Assembly (NCBI GenBank): GCA_036867785.1
Contig: CP145421.1
Coordinates: 744,001-808,000 of the forward strand
Source: Plasmodiophora brassicae
Lineage: Eukaryota > Endomyxa: Phytomyxea > Phytomyxea > Plasmodiophorida
Direction of reading: 5' to 3'
Length of the DNA stretch: 64,000 nt
In this document: in pieces, positions 9,028-20,600 of the stretch
Numbering within the stretch: position 1 is the first letter of the stretch
Layout of the letters: each line of letters begins with the position of its first letter
Translations under genes and position numbers: made by a program
The notes under the pieces: model-generated
What the model saw: only the letters and a program-made list of their open reading frames with translations
The model's database searches: none
What the model was told of the DNA's origin: nothing

Positions 9028-10521
9028 TTAGACCAACGGAAACGCATTCCGTTTGGAGAGCGGGGTGTACGCGTATCTGCTTCGCCGGCTCGAGACATTG
9101 CGCAGCAGGAAGAACGCTGCTGCGACAACAACGATGGGGAGTACCAGGATCCAGATGTTAACGAACGGGAATGACCACCCGTCAGGCGCGGGAGGCGCAG
9201 GGAGCATCAGCGGCCGTCGATGCGTATCCGTGTCTGGAGCGAGAGGACTCGGATTGCTGATCGTTTCAAACAGGACCGACCCGATCGCCCAGTCGATGCC
9301 AATGCCGTTGACTTCGTGAACAACCTTGATGTTCTCGAACGGTTCGCTGAATCCGAAACCGGTCGTCAGGACAGCATGCACGTAGGCCGCATTGAAGCAC
9401 CGCTTGACGATCTGCTCGGGGTTGTCGTCGTTCTTGAATTCGTTGCGCATAGTTTCCACGTCCTTGGCGCAGAACGGCCGTGCAACGTCGTCAAGCTGGT
9501 CGGGGCGTTGCACAACCCCAAAGAATCGGCTCGTATAGAAGAAGTTCTCGATGGCGACGAACTCGACCCCCTTGGTGCTAGGTTGGTACACGCCATTGAA
9601 GCTGCAGGATACGGCGGGGCACTGAGCATCCGACCGCAGCAGGTCCGGCATGAGCGCCGAGCACTTGTCGAAGTCACCAGGTAACGACGGGAACTGCGGC
9701 TGACCGCCCTTGGGCATGCACGGGTTATGTGCGCCGGCCCCGAGGTTCTCCTCAAGCCTCTCCAGGGCTTGCTCGAGGCCGTACCCCAGGAACGAGTGCG
9801 TGTACAGCTGGTACGTCCTGCCACCAATCTCCAGCGGGACGGTCCACTTCGGATCAGCGGCCCCTTGCGGCACAAACGATATCTGCATGGAGGCGCCGCC
9901 CATCTCGATGACGCCGACGGGGCCAAGGTGCGCGTTCGCCTGGTCATGCAGGCGCTGCATGAGATAGTTGGCGGCAACCCACCCGAACATGCCCTCGTCG
10001 CGACCGGATATAACAGAGGCCCACGTGCGCTTGAAGACGAACGCCGTCCGTTCGATCGACTCGGCGCAGTGCTCGAGGATCTCCGCCGCCTCCGCCTGCG
10101 CCACGCTTCGAAGGCCGGCCGTTGCCTTCAGGAACACGGGCGTGCGGCGCCACTGCCAGCGCGGCACATGGTCCATGGCGAACTCCAGCAGAGTCCGGAT
10201 CGACTTCGCAGCGCCCGCCGGGTCCGACGTGTACGACGACAGCCCAGGTTTGACCTTGTGCGTGAATTCGGCCTGGATCACGGGAAGGCCACTGCCGGGC
10301 GTGACCTTCGTCGAGTGGACGTGGATCCTGGACCCACTGCTGCCGGCATCAATGGTGACCATATACCGCATGTCGGACGGGCCTTCCATTGCGACCGGCT
10401 TCAACGTCTGCGACACGTCCGATTCGCCCGCGGACGACGACGACGCCACGACCCAGATCACCGGGCCCAGGAGCGTCGCCGCGAACACCATCGTCGTCTG
10501 CAGGCGCGCCGCCGGCGTCAT
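9028..10521 (-). CDS. Ecto/endo-NTPDase (GDA1/CD39 apyrase)
   Basis: Hydrolyses nucleoside tri- and diphosphates, at the cell surface or in the Golgi lumen. An intronless frame of 497 residues from the chosen ATG; the frame extends upstream to an ATG at 10767, but that stretch has no family features. Apyrase conserved regions are plain: DAGSSGSRIHV (ACR1, phosphate loop), FLKATAGLRSV (ACR2), GWVAANYL (ACR3) and VIEMGGASMQISF (ACR4). Further down, SFLGYGLEQAL and paired cysteines are typical. One membrane helix near the N-terminus (ATLLGPVIWVVA) and one near the C-terminus (IWILVLPIVVVAAAFFLL) match the two-pass CD39 topology, with most of the protein luminal or extracellular. Confidence 0.91.
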   Translation of the reverse strand: MTPAARLQTTMVFAATLLGPVIWVVASSSSAGESDVSQTLKPVAMEGPSDMRYMVTIDAGSSGSRIHVHSTKVTPGSGLPVIQAEFTHKVKPGLSSYTSDPAGAAKSIRTLLEFAMDHVPRWQWRRTPVFLKATAGLRSVAQAEAAEILEHCAESIERTAFVFKRTWASVISGRDEGMFGWVAANYLMQRLHDQANAHLGPVGVIEMGGASMQISFVPQGAADPKWTVPLEIGGRTYQLYTHSFLGYGLEQALERLEENLGAGAHNPCMPKGGQPQFPSLPGDFDKCSALMPDLLRSDAQCPAVSCSFNGVYQPSTKGVEFVAIENFFYTSRFFGVVQRPDQLDDVARPFCAKDVETMRNEFKNDDNPEQIVKRCFNAAYVHAVLTTGFGFSEPFENIKVVHEVNGIGIDWAIGSVLFETISNPSPLAPDTDTHRRPLMLPAPPAPDGWSFPFVNIWILVLPIVVVAAAFFLLRNVSSRRSRYAYTPLSKRNAFPLV

Positions 10522-11186
10522 GCGCACCCAGAACTGCGTCAGGCGCGACTGCCACACATCAATGAGATTCCCCGTCGGTGAACCCCGCCCGGACGACGAC
10601 GACGCCCGGCCGTCGTGCGCCCTCCCCCCAAAAAAACGCGGAATGAAAACGAGTACCGCGCAACCCCGCCAGTTCGGCGGCCGGCGACGTGCCGGATCCG
10701 AACCCGGCCACGTCGACTGAAATAATATAATGAAGGCCAAATTGAATGCGGGCCCAGAACGAAACAAAATAAAGAAAACAATCTGATGAATTTGGGGGAG
10801 GGGCTGACGTGGTCACAATTCGCAACGTGTCGCTCGCACCTGTGCGGATGGGGCGGCGGCGCTGGGGTCGGATCCCGGCGCTGGCGAGGGGTCGGCGCGC
10901 GCGACTCGTGTCGACCGTCGGCGTGGCGGTAGCAGCACGTCCAGCCTGATGATGCGCGGCACCGTCGCCGTCCCGTGTGGGCCATGGACGCGCTGTGACG
11001 GGCTGTACGACGGGAACCGCGAGGCCACGCCCAGCGCGCCGATTGCGGGTTGTTTATGGACTATACCTAGTCATCATGGCGTGCCGCTCCTGCCTGCAGG
11101 TGACCTGGTACGGGTTTCGCCCGTTCCCGCTGGCATATGCTCCTGCAGGCCATTGTCACGGGTCGTGTACACGGTGCCAAGCGCTG
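10522..11186. other. Upstream region of the NTPDase gene
   Basis: 665 bp between the NTPDase start and the end of the next minus-strand gene. The part nearest the NTPDase stays in frame with it, to 10767, but looks like leader. An AT-richer patch (AATAATATAATGAAGG) lies near 10721-10736. Short open frames exist on both strands without homology. I see no gene. Confidence 0.4.
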
Positions 11187-12696
11187 TTACCGGAACGATC
11201 GCTGTAGGGCGTTGACACTGATGTCAGCAATGTGCACCATGGTGGCCGCGTCGATGTCGGCGATCGTCGTCGACCGCATGATGGGAGCGCGCAGCAGGAG
11301 GAACATGCCGACGGCGACGTCGTCGAGGCAGTGCCACCCGAAGAGCATGCACTGGTCCCAGATGAAATCGCTGGCAGCCTTGCTGAGGAACCCGACGAAC
11401 CCGTGCTCCATCCATTTGGCAACGATCGCCGCGGGGTCGACACAGACGGGCAGGCCTTTCGCGCCGCGTCCCGCGCCCTGCGCCCCTTCTGACAGGAACG
11501 ACTTGGTGCAGATTGACGTCATGTGCGCGAGCAGCGTCGGGTCCCGTTTGCCCAGCTCGGCCAGGATCGACACCGCCGACCACTGCATCGGGTTCTCGAT
11601 CTGCTTCTGTGCCGTCAGGCTCGTGAAGTATGCGACCAGCGCCGACGGCGCGGCGCTCGGGAAGGCTTGCATCAGGTTCAAGAGCAGAATCGTGTACCTG
11701 GCGCCGTACTAACCGAACGCCTGTGTTCAGTGCCGTGCCCGACCAGCGCGCCGTGTGCGATCGCAGACCGACCTTGCCTGTGTAGATCTGGAATCGGTTC
11801 AGCACCGCCAGGGCGACCTGCTCCCTGTCCTTGACCATGTCCCACAACGCCGTTGGAATGGCGTCGTTGTCGCGGGCCACGCTGGATAGTATTCGCTCAA
11901 TGAGAACGCTCAGCTGGGAGTGGTCCCTGTCGACGAGCGATCTCTGCACGACGCGTTCGGCGATCTGCGCGTCCAGGTCTGCCGGGTCCACCGTTGACAA
12001 CTGCAAGCGCCAGACGTGCTGGCGAAGCGGGAGACAGAATTGCATTCCGCCGAACTCTCGTAGACGGTACCCCAACTCGGGGTTACGCGTCAGCACGTCG
12101 ATCAGTCCGATAGCGACCACATCGCTAATCGCCATTGCACAGCGCTTGGCCTGAACGCATCGTGATGCAGAGCCAAGCACACACGATTGCATTCGCGCTT
12201 ACTTCGGTGGGGATCGCTTGAAGGACCGTCTGCTGGACAGCTGCCGAATAGGCGGTTCGTGCTGCACCACAAGGCGTTGATTCAGGACTGGCAATCTTGT
12301 CGTTGACCCATTGTGTCAGCTCGTTGCGTAGGCGCTCGAGCAACGCCTGGCGAACGTTGCTTTTCATGAACGGCTCGTCAAGTAGCTCGTGCTGGTAAGG
12401 CACATCAGGTACGTAATCAATAGCGAATCGTTCGCCTGCTAACTGGAGAAGCCCTTGGACGACCTGGTATGTCGTCAACGAGCGTCGTCGTGCGTTGTCT
12501 GCGGGTGCCGTCGTACCTGGGGGCCCTCCGAACGGCGTTCGGCAATGTATTCAGCTAGGAGGTTGGACAGGGTCGTCCGCATCTCAGCCCAGCCGCAGGC
12601 ACTGTACAGTGTCGCTTCCTCGACCGACCGCATCCAGACCGATGCTAATCGGGACGGCTCTGGCGGTGCTGCTGATGGCTGGCTTGCCCCACTCAT
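11187..12696 (-). CDS. Unrecognised alpha-helical protein (possible TBC-like fold)
   Basis: Four exons joined by short introns: a first exon from ATG 12696 to a GTACGA donor near 12535, a second starting at VVQGLLQLAGERF, a third starting at KRCAMAISDVVAIGL after a GTAAGC-type intron, and a fourth starting at YGARYTILLLNLMQAF. The protein is mostly helical. The stretch LREFGGMQFCLPLRQHVWRL recalls the entry into TBC domains, and FIWDQCMLFGWHC recalls their late helices, but the TBC catalytic Arg and Gln fingers are not seen. No function is assigned. It lies between the NTPDase and the giant HECT gene, all on minus. Confidence 0.5.
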
Positions 12697-12901
12697 GTCG
12701 TTGTCGATGCCTCTTGCATGTGCTACACAGTACTAGTGCCCGGTGCAGCAGCCAGTGACAGGGCATGATGTCACTACATACGACACTGCAGGCTTGTTTA
12801 GCCAAACACTTGCCCCTACTGCACCCTTGGTTCAATATATTACTGTTTATTTCTAGTTCAAGTAGACGTAATTCTATCCTTAGAACTGCTTCAGCAGCGC
12901 G

Positions 12902-14631
12902 TTAGTCGGTCGCAGACTCGTCGTCGGACAGATCCTGAGGCGCAAGGCGGGCCGAGCTTTGCGCAGCAGACGTGGAATCGGCGTCGATCGAGATGCAGTG
13001 CGTGATGGCGTACTGCAACCGCTGGTGGAGTACGTCAACGGTCGAGTAACGAGGCAGCTCGATGGAGAAGAAGCACGTGTGGGAGATCGGCAGGTACTTG
13101 TCGGGGTCCTGCCGGGCTTTCGGCATGTTGGAGATCTTGAATTTGCAGTCGAACTCGCTGGCAGTCAAGGGAAGCCTGGACCGCCCCCAAACGAATTTCA
13201 GGAAATTGCTACGCTCCATGTCGTCGAACCTGACAACCGCAGCACCATCAGTTTCCCAACCCAAACACCGATCGCGCGACACGTCAGTATCGACCTGTTG
13301 AACATGACCTCCCAAAAGGCAACAATGTGCGGATCGGTTGGAGAGCACCATTCGTACGTGGTCATGGATTTCAGCAGGTCGAGGTTCATCGTAGGGCGTC
13401 CGCAGACTTGCAACTCCAGTTCGGACCAGGTAAACAGAGACAGCATCGGGTACGGTACGATGGAGCTGAGGCCACGAAGCATGGCCTCGCAATGCACTTT
13501 GAACTCGTCAACCCTGAACGCGTACAGAGCATCCACGAACTCGTGGCGATTATCCCACGTGACTGGAATCTCCGATCCACCAGGAACGAGATCAACCTAT
13601 ACCGTTGAACGGGGTCAGTGCGTACTAGGCGTTCAAACGGAGAGACGTACCTCCTCCCCGTCACTACCAGTAACAGAGAACGACATCGACAGGATGTCCT
13701 CGAACGCATCTGGGGCGATATTGGGATCCGTTTCCATTCGACGAATGTTGGACACAATGCGAAACGCCACGGCATCAATGGCAAGGACATCCTGTTCTGT
13801 AATCCTCTCGCCGACCAGGACTTTCCATCTGTGCGAATATGTCAATACCGCGCTGCGAACCACCGCCCGGGTTGGACAATTACATGATTGAAGGGAAGTC
13901 AAGGTTCAGCAGGTTGCGACTGCGGATGGCAATGCCCAGCAATTTGCCCACGAATTCAAACATCGAAACGTGCAGGGGCTCGGTCGATGACGTCCTGGGA
14001 ACAAACTTATCTTGATTAATGCCAATCTTGGAGCGCTTGTTGGGACAGGGCACGAAGAGTGGAAGCACGGACGATTGGAGCTCCTGGCACATCATGTCGA
14101 GACAGGTCCGGTAAGGACCGCCGTAATCGTCTGAGAATTCGCCTTGAAACACGACCTGCCCCACCAGGTCGGTCAGCAGCGTTCGCAAAGCATGCTCGCG
14201 TGCGTTACCTTCCACGCGCGCTCCTCGCGCCGCAAACGAAGCGAAGCAACAGGCAGATGGTGGACCTGGTGGAAGACTTGCCCGAAACAGGTCCGATTCC
14301 CTTTCACGTCCACCTTGTTCTTGTCCCGGAATGCAGCCGCCTGGAACCGGTCAATTTGGAGACGAATATCGCGCGACATTCCAACAGATTGTCCATCGGA
14401 TGCGGTTCGTATGAGGACTTCGTGCCACAGGCAGCTCTTTGTCGACGAAAAGATCAAACCACGAGCCTCGCGGATCATCGCTGCTAAACGCGATTCCTGG
14501 TCCGATCGGGCCAGGTTGACCAAGGGGAGAATGCCGGCGATGAGAGAATTGAAATGGGACAGTACCGCTAATCTAAGGCGCAGAACGCGGTGGGCCATCA
14601 CTCGTATGCGTTCGTAAGGAGCCAGCTGCAC
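12902..14631 (-). other. HECT catalytic domain of the giant ligase
   Basis: The C-terminal exons. The catalytic cysteine is in YLPISHTCFFSIELPRY (Cys codon 13073-13075), the family's HTCF block. Upstream exons carry the N-lobe, including an FEFVGKLLGIAIRS-type segment near 13920-13970. The protein ends in an acidic Ser/Asp tail after the final helix. Confidence 0.88.
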
Positions 14632-17600
14632 AGGAATTAGCTCTAGTTCAGCCTGCAGAACGCTCAGTTCGCCTGTAGACGATCAGGAGGCAAATCGCAC
14701 GTACGATGGTGACAGGTTTCGACGCATGCATCTGAATGCGTTCGAAACAATCAATGAGTTCACGGTCAGATTCGATATCGAAGTGCTGGCCGTTCTCAAT
14801 CAGCATCTGTTCAATGCCGACAACGCCTGCCATATCCGGCCATGCGCTCACCATCTGGACAACGCCTTTGAGGAATAAGGTCGGCCATGCTCGTCTGGGC
14901 TGAGATGGATCCCAAAGCACAATTTCTAGGAAGCGTTGCAATTCAATGAAATGGGTATACCACAGTGGCGTGTCCGTGTCGGTGCAAGAGCTCGCGCCGT
15001 CTTCGGAGAGGTAATACCGTTCATCAATGGAACATACAAGCTCCAGGAGCGCCTGGAAGAATTCGGAGAACAGCTTATTGTCTTTCGAACGTTCGTACAG
15101 GACAAACATATGGGATCGGAGGATAGTCGTCTTATTGTCGCAGAATGCCACACCGCTCCGAATCAGATAAGAAAGAATGATCAGGAACTCGAGCCTATGT
15201 CGGGAATTCGAGATGACGACCATTTGGAAAGTGAGGTTGATAATAGGCGGACAGAGAAGCCGGCGGGTGACGAAGTCTAATGCCATATGATTGCCTTCCG
15301 CAGAACGGTGAATTCGGACGAAGATGTTCAGAATCCAAAGGCTGATCTCAGCATTGGGTTTGCTCAGGGCATTGAGTTCAGTGTCAATAGTAGTATCCGG
15401 GCGCATGCTCATGCCAACCATATGGACTAAGCATTCATGAACAAGAAATTTCGCCAATGGGGTATCAACAGGGCCATCCCCGCCAAGTGACTTCGTTTTC
15501 GTCCATTGTGTAAGCTCATGCGATAGGCTTTGCATAACAAGATCGCGCAAGATGTCAAGCGCGCCAGGCAAGCGATCGAAAGCGATCAAGCGTAAGAATC
15601 GTGATAGGAACTGGAAGCCGCCAACACAGCCAAAGTCGAACACCTCATCGCTGTCTTGTTCATTCCAATGCTTGATGAGAGCCAAGAGAGCTCGACGCGC
15701 GAAAACTATGGTCAGCTGCTGATTGAGCTTAATGACGTCCGTCACGATATGAGCCGGAGAGGTGACATCGATCCGAGGAACAACCTGCCGAGCCGGAATG
15801 TTGTCTGGCCGTGCAGAAGCGAAGAGGGGTCTGCTAGCATCCCCACTGGATGAATCAAGAATGCGATACGCCGGGTTCTCAGTAACCGAGGAGTCATCAT
15901 CTTTGGCTCTAAACTGGAGATCTCCAACTACAGTTTCGCTGTGACGATCACTGGCGAATTGGACATCTATCATTCCATCATTGTCGAGACGATCGACAAG
16001 CCAACTCAGAGCCCGAACGTAATCTCCATCGTTGGTGAGAAGGGCTTCGCGACAAAGTTGGACAGGAAATCCAGTGTTGTGAAGGCATCGGGCCTCTTCG
16101 TCCAGCTTTGCCAGAGCATCTTCCTTAACGAGCTCCTCCTTGTGCGTTAGGATCCAGTGGCATGCCAAATATCGATTCATATTGCAGCGACGCATGGCCC
16201 GAAGAACCCAGGACGGAGGGAATCCCATCTGTTGCAACGACGTGGATGAACTGGCAATCATCGCATTGCTGATTGGCGAATCGCAAGCGCGACCTGTATA
16301 CAGTTGAAGTAAGCACAGTGCGGTCAAAAATCAGAAACGATACTAACCAAGATCCAGCACATCTCGAGCCGACAATGCCGTGCGGTATAGCTGCATGCAC
16401 CGGAGCGACATTGGAGACGCATCGCATTGTTGACCATCGGCGGCAGCAGGAAGAATCATCAACCCGAGCTCGAACGCCAATTCCTCTTGATTGCTGAAAA
16501 CGCAAACTTGACGTCCGTCAACGTAAATCGTGACGTTATTATTCACTGAGCCGTCAACGACAATGGAGACACGATGCCAAGATTCGCGATCGATAGGCAT
16601 CACATCAGACCGACCAGAGGTGGATATAAAAGTACCGTCAGATGCCCAGATAACCTGTGGCACAGGAAGCTCCGCTGTGGCAAGCATGGGTGCACTTAAA
16701 TGGGCTGAGTGGACCCTAACATCAAGAACGAGAGTATACGACTTGATGGTGAAACCTTTCCATGGACTTCGCCAAAGGATTGAAGCCCCCGGGGATACCA
16801 CTACTTCAGAAATGTTTTCTGCGCCCTATAGTGCAAGTCAGTATGGCAATTAGGCCAACTAGAACGTGATGTGGACTACCTCGGACGCTTTCCGGATGTC
16901 CCCCACAAACTCCAGGTTATCGATCGCCATTTGCAACTCGGAGAAATCCTCGAAGTTGACCATGGACCAGTTCTGTCTTCTCATTTCGTCAAGCTGGGTA
17001 TCAGAGACAACGAACCCCAGTCCAGCTGTGACAGCGGCAGCGACCTACATACTTGCATTAAACTTTAATTTCCCCAGATCAGCTGACATGGCAAACCTGT
17101 TCCTCGTTTAAGGGGACATCCCAAAGAGCAACATCACGCATCGTCCCTGCAATCGGCCCTACGAGGATCTGCAGCGGCTGTACCCCTGAGATAACCGAAG
17201 AGTCAACCGTCGCGATGACTAAGCCGTCGAAATAAAGATCGAGGCAGGGCTGCGAATCCTTCCTCGACCCAATCACCGTGAAGGTATGCCATTCTCCATC
17301 ATCAGCTGCGACAGCAACTTCATTGGACCAAGACTCTGACGAAGATATTGATATAGTCAGCTTTGTGCGATAATGAACAGAAATCTGCACAGCATGTAGG
17401 TTAATAATGTGTCGGCAACTTCAGATGGATGTACCTGGAAGACAGCGTTTGATGAAAGAAGTGTAAAAAGTGAGCTATCTCTCGTTCCATCGAAATGACA
17501 CGCAGTTGACAGGCTGAAGTTGGACAAGTCGATGTTCTCTTTTTCGACATCTAACTGAAGTTGCTTTTCCGAAGCCTCACTGGAATCGCTAAGACGCGCA

Positions 17601-20600
17601 GCACAAGTTGGGACAGCATCTACTAACGCATGAGACATGGGTTAAGCAACCGGACTGTCAGCGTGCATACCAATGAAGCGCGCCGCCCTTCCTAGGCTAA
17701 AGTCTCTTACACAGCCATTCTTCAGGAAATAGTTATCGGCATCGCCAGAAAAGTGAAGTCGCAAAGGGTACCTGTACACACGTCAGTATTCCAGCATGCA
17801 CCGAAATGAAATGGATCGTACAGAGGGAGTGGTGCGAAGCCATTAAGCTGGATTAGAGGTTTCGAAGGGACACTGCGAGGTATCTGTGAAGTCAGAAGAA
17901 ACGTGCACTTGTCTCCTGTCGCCACAGTGCCGATCACATGAGTTGACGGAATGTTCCGAATCTGCTGAGGTTCAAGAACCTGATACAGAAAATGAGAAAG
18001 TAGGGCACATCTTATACAACACTCCTAGGTTTACACTAGAGCCCCCTTCTGCACCCAGATGAGGTCCCCCTGACCCGAATCCGAAAACGTGTCCTCTTGC
18101 CGTAACCACAACAGTGTGGTCTTGGCCTCCATCGACCCATACACACTTTTCACCGCTCAAGGTGCCACCGACCAAAGACGGAACGTTTGCTGGAGACGTG
18201 GACCCATGTCCAAGCATGCCCTGTGTTCCAGAGCCCCAAGTGTAGAGCTGTCGAGCGATTAGCCAACATCACGGAAACAAAGGAATTTCTAACCTTTCCT
18301 TCGTTGGTAATCGCCATTGAATGATCCCATCCCGCAGCAATGTGCACGACAACCTTGCCAGTCATTGCCTGAACTTCTCGAGGAAACAATTCTTTGTCGT
18401 TGCTACCATGTCCACAAACGGGACGGTTGCCCTCGTAACCTGCTCCCCAAGTATACCTACGGATAACCTACGTTAACACAGTAGATATGCCCATTAGCAG
18501 AGTGGACCGTACAAGGTGCCTTCAGCGGTGACAGCCATGGAATGTTCCCAGCCCCCAGCAATCAGAACAAAGCTCAACGGTTCAGCGTTCTTGACCAACT
18601 TAGGGAACATCAATTTTTGCGTTGTGCCATGCCCCAGCTGACCAAACACGTTCTTCCCCCAAGAGTACCTAAGTATATGCTTAAGTTACAATGTCTGGAT
18701 ATAACGACGACGCATTATACAGTGATCCTGAGTTCGTAATTGCAAGGACATGTGACCCGCCGGCGCATATACGGACAACTACTTTTCCCTCAAGATCGCC
18801 CTTAACTTTGACAGGGACCAGCTGAGATGTTGCCGCGCCGACGCCAATCTATATGCAACGTGAAATGTTGTCAGCATTGGATAATGTCACAACAAGATTC
18901 TATGTACCTGTCCATTTGCATTGCTGCCGAATGCCCATATAGCGCCTTCGTCAGTCAGAACAGCCGAAAAATTCAGTCCAGCGGACACCTTCGTCAGAAA
19001 ACCATCTTAGCGACCCCTATCGATAAAGAAATACGAAGAACTATTACCTGAATGCACCGAATGCCTTCCAAAGCTTTGACTGCTCTCGGACTGTTTTCCA
19101 GAGCAGTGCTGCCATGGCCTAATCGACCATCGTCGCCCTGACGGAAGTGAGGTGAGATATCACCCAGGTACCGAGGCTCAATGCGTACTTTGCCCCATGT
19201 GTATGGCACTCCGACATTACATAATGCAACGACGTGCGACGAAAAGCACGATATACTGACGATGGCGCAATGCGTCGACCCGAAACCTGGAATTACCGTC
19301 GGTTGTGCCACTTGAGAGGTATTCCCGAATCCAAGACGTCCATTGTCCCCTTTCCCGAAAGCGAGCACGTGACACCCAGGTGAAGATAGTGTCCTGCGGT
19401 ACGTCACTTATGAATCAGAAAGGAGGCAAATAATGAACGCACCTGAACTTGGATGCGCCGCGACCAGTTGCAGATGGTCTCTGCACTTTTGAAGATTCTG
19501 TAGGAACTTCTGGGGGCGGGTGACGTGAAGTCAGGAACTCTTCGGGAATGGATTGTTGCATTAGGCACAGCAATCGTGTTTCAAGGTTTTCAACTCTTAT
19601 TGGAGTTTTAACGGTAGACGCGGAAAAGGCGGTAGTAACGATGGGCTCTAGAGCTGAGGCTACAGCAACATCCACATGTTAGGTGTTATTGGGAGAAGTG
19701 AGGCGACATGCAAACCTCTTAATAATGATGCCAACGCTTCGGAGCATTCTAAACCCTTCTCCAGCACTCGAGCGGCCATGCGTTTGATCTGGACATCTGG
19801 TAAGCAGCGATCAACTGTAACCATACGAGACGTACATGTCCTCGTAGCATGCAACGAGAGTACGAATCCGAGTCGACGGTCAAGGTAAACAGTTTCGCAA
19901 CGAGAACAGCGACATCTGGAATTGTAGAGAAGCATTCTGGAAGAATGTCCACTTCCGAGAGTTGTTGGACCTCAAGACCATTCGCATTCGCTAAGCTTTT
20001 GCACTCGACCGCTCCGCTGATGTGTTTTCCACCCTCGATGCAGAGAAGAAATGGGGACTCAGTAAACGAAATGATGACACCTTCTTCGTGCTTGCCCGAA
20101 TGCCGAAACGAGATACGAGCGCCTTCACGGAATGGCTCGATCCATGCACCGAGAACGGCAAGTGCCCCGAGCGCCAACACGAAACGATTGACAAGCTCCT
20201 CATTACAAGATTGTCCAGAAAAGGGTTCAACAAGGGCATCAAAGTGAACTGGTGTAAGGTCCCCAATGGCAGACCGAATCGCATCTCTGACGGGCTCAAA
20301 CCAGAGGTCATCCAGCCAAAGAATACGAATGAGAGCAACCATTTCGCTGGATGTCCATTGTGACTCAAGCGTCGCTGCCATTGTCGAGCCCATACATGAT
20401 CGACCAATACATTCAATACAATGCCGCAAGAATTCAGTGTTCGAAGTTCCAACTCTTGTCAAGAGATCGGCAGTCGGTGCGACGACTGGCAGGACAGACC
20501 TGCAAATGCGCAGGGCAAGAGTCCTGCCTATAACGTTCTGGTCGTCACTGGTGGCTATGCGGATGATGGTTTGCATCCAGTCTGCCGTACAGATTGCCCG

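Noticed and set aside
10768-11028. Open frames on both strands upstream of the NTPDase
   Set aside because: GC-driven, low-complexity (Arg, Pro, Ser) and without any family feature or supporting splice sites.
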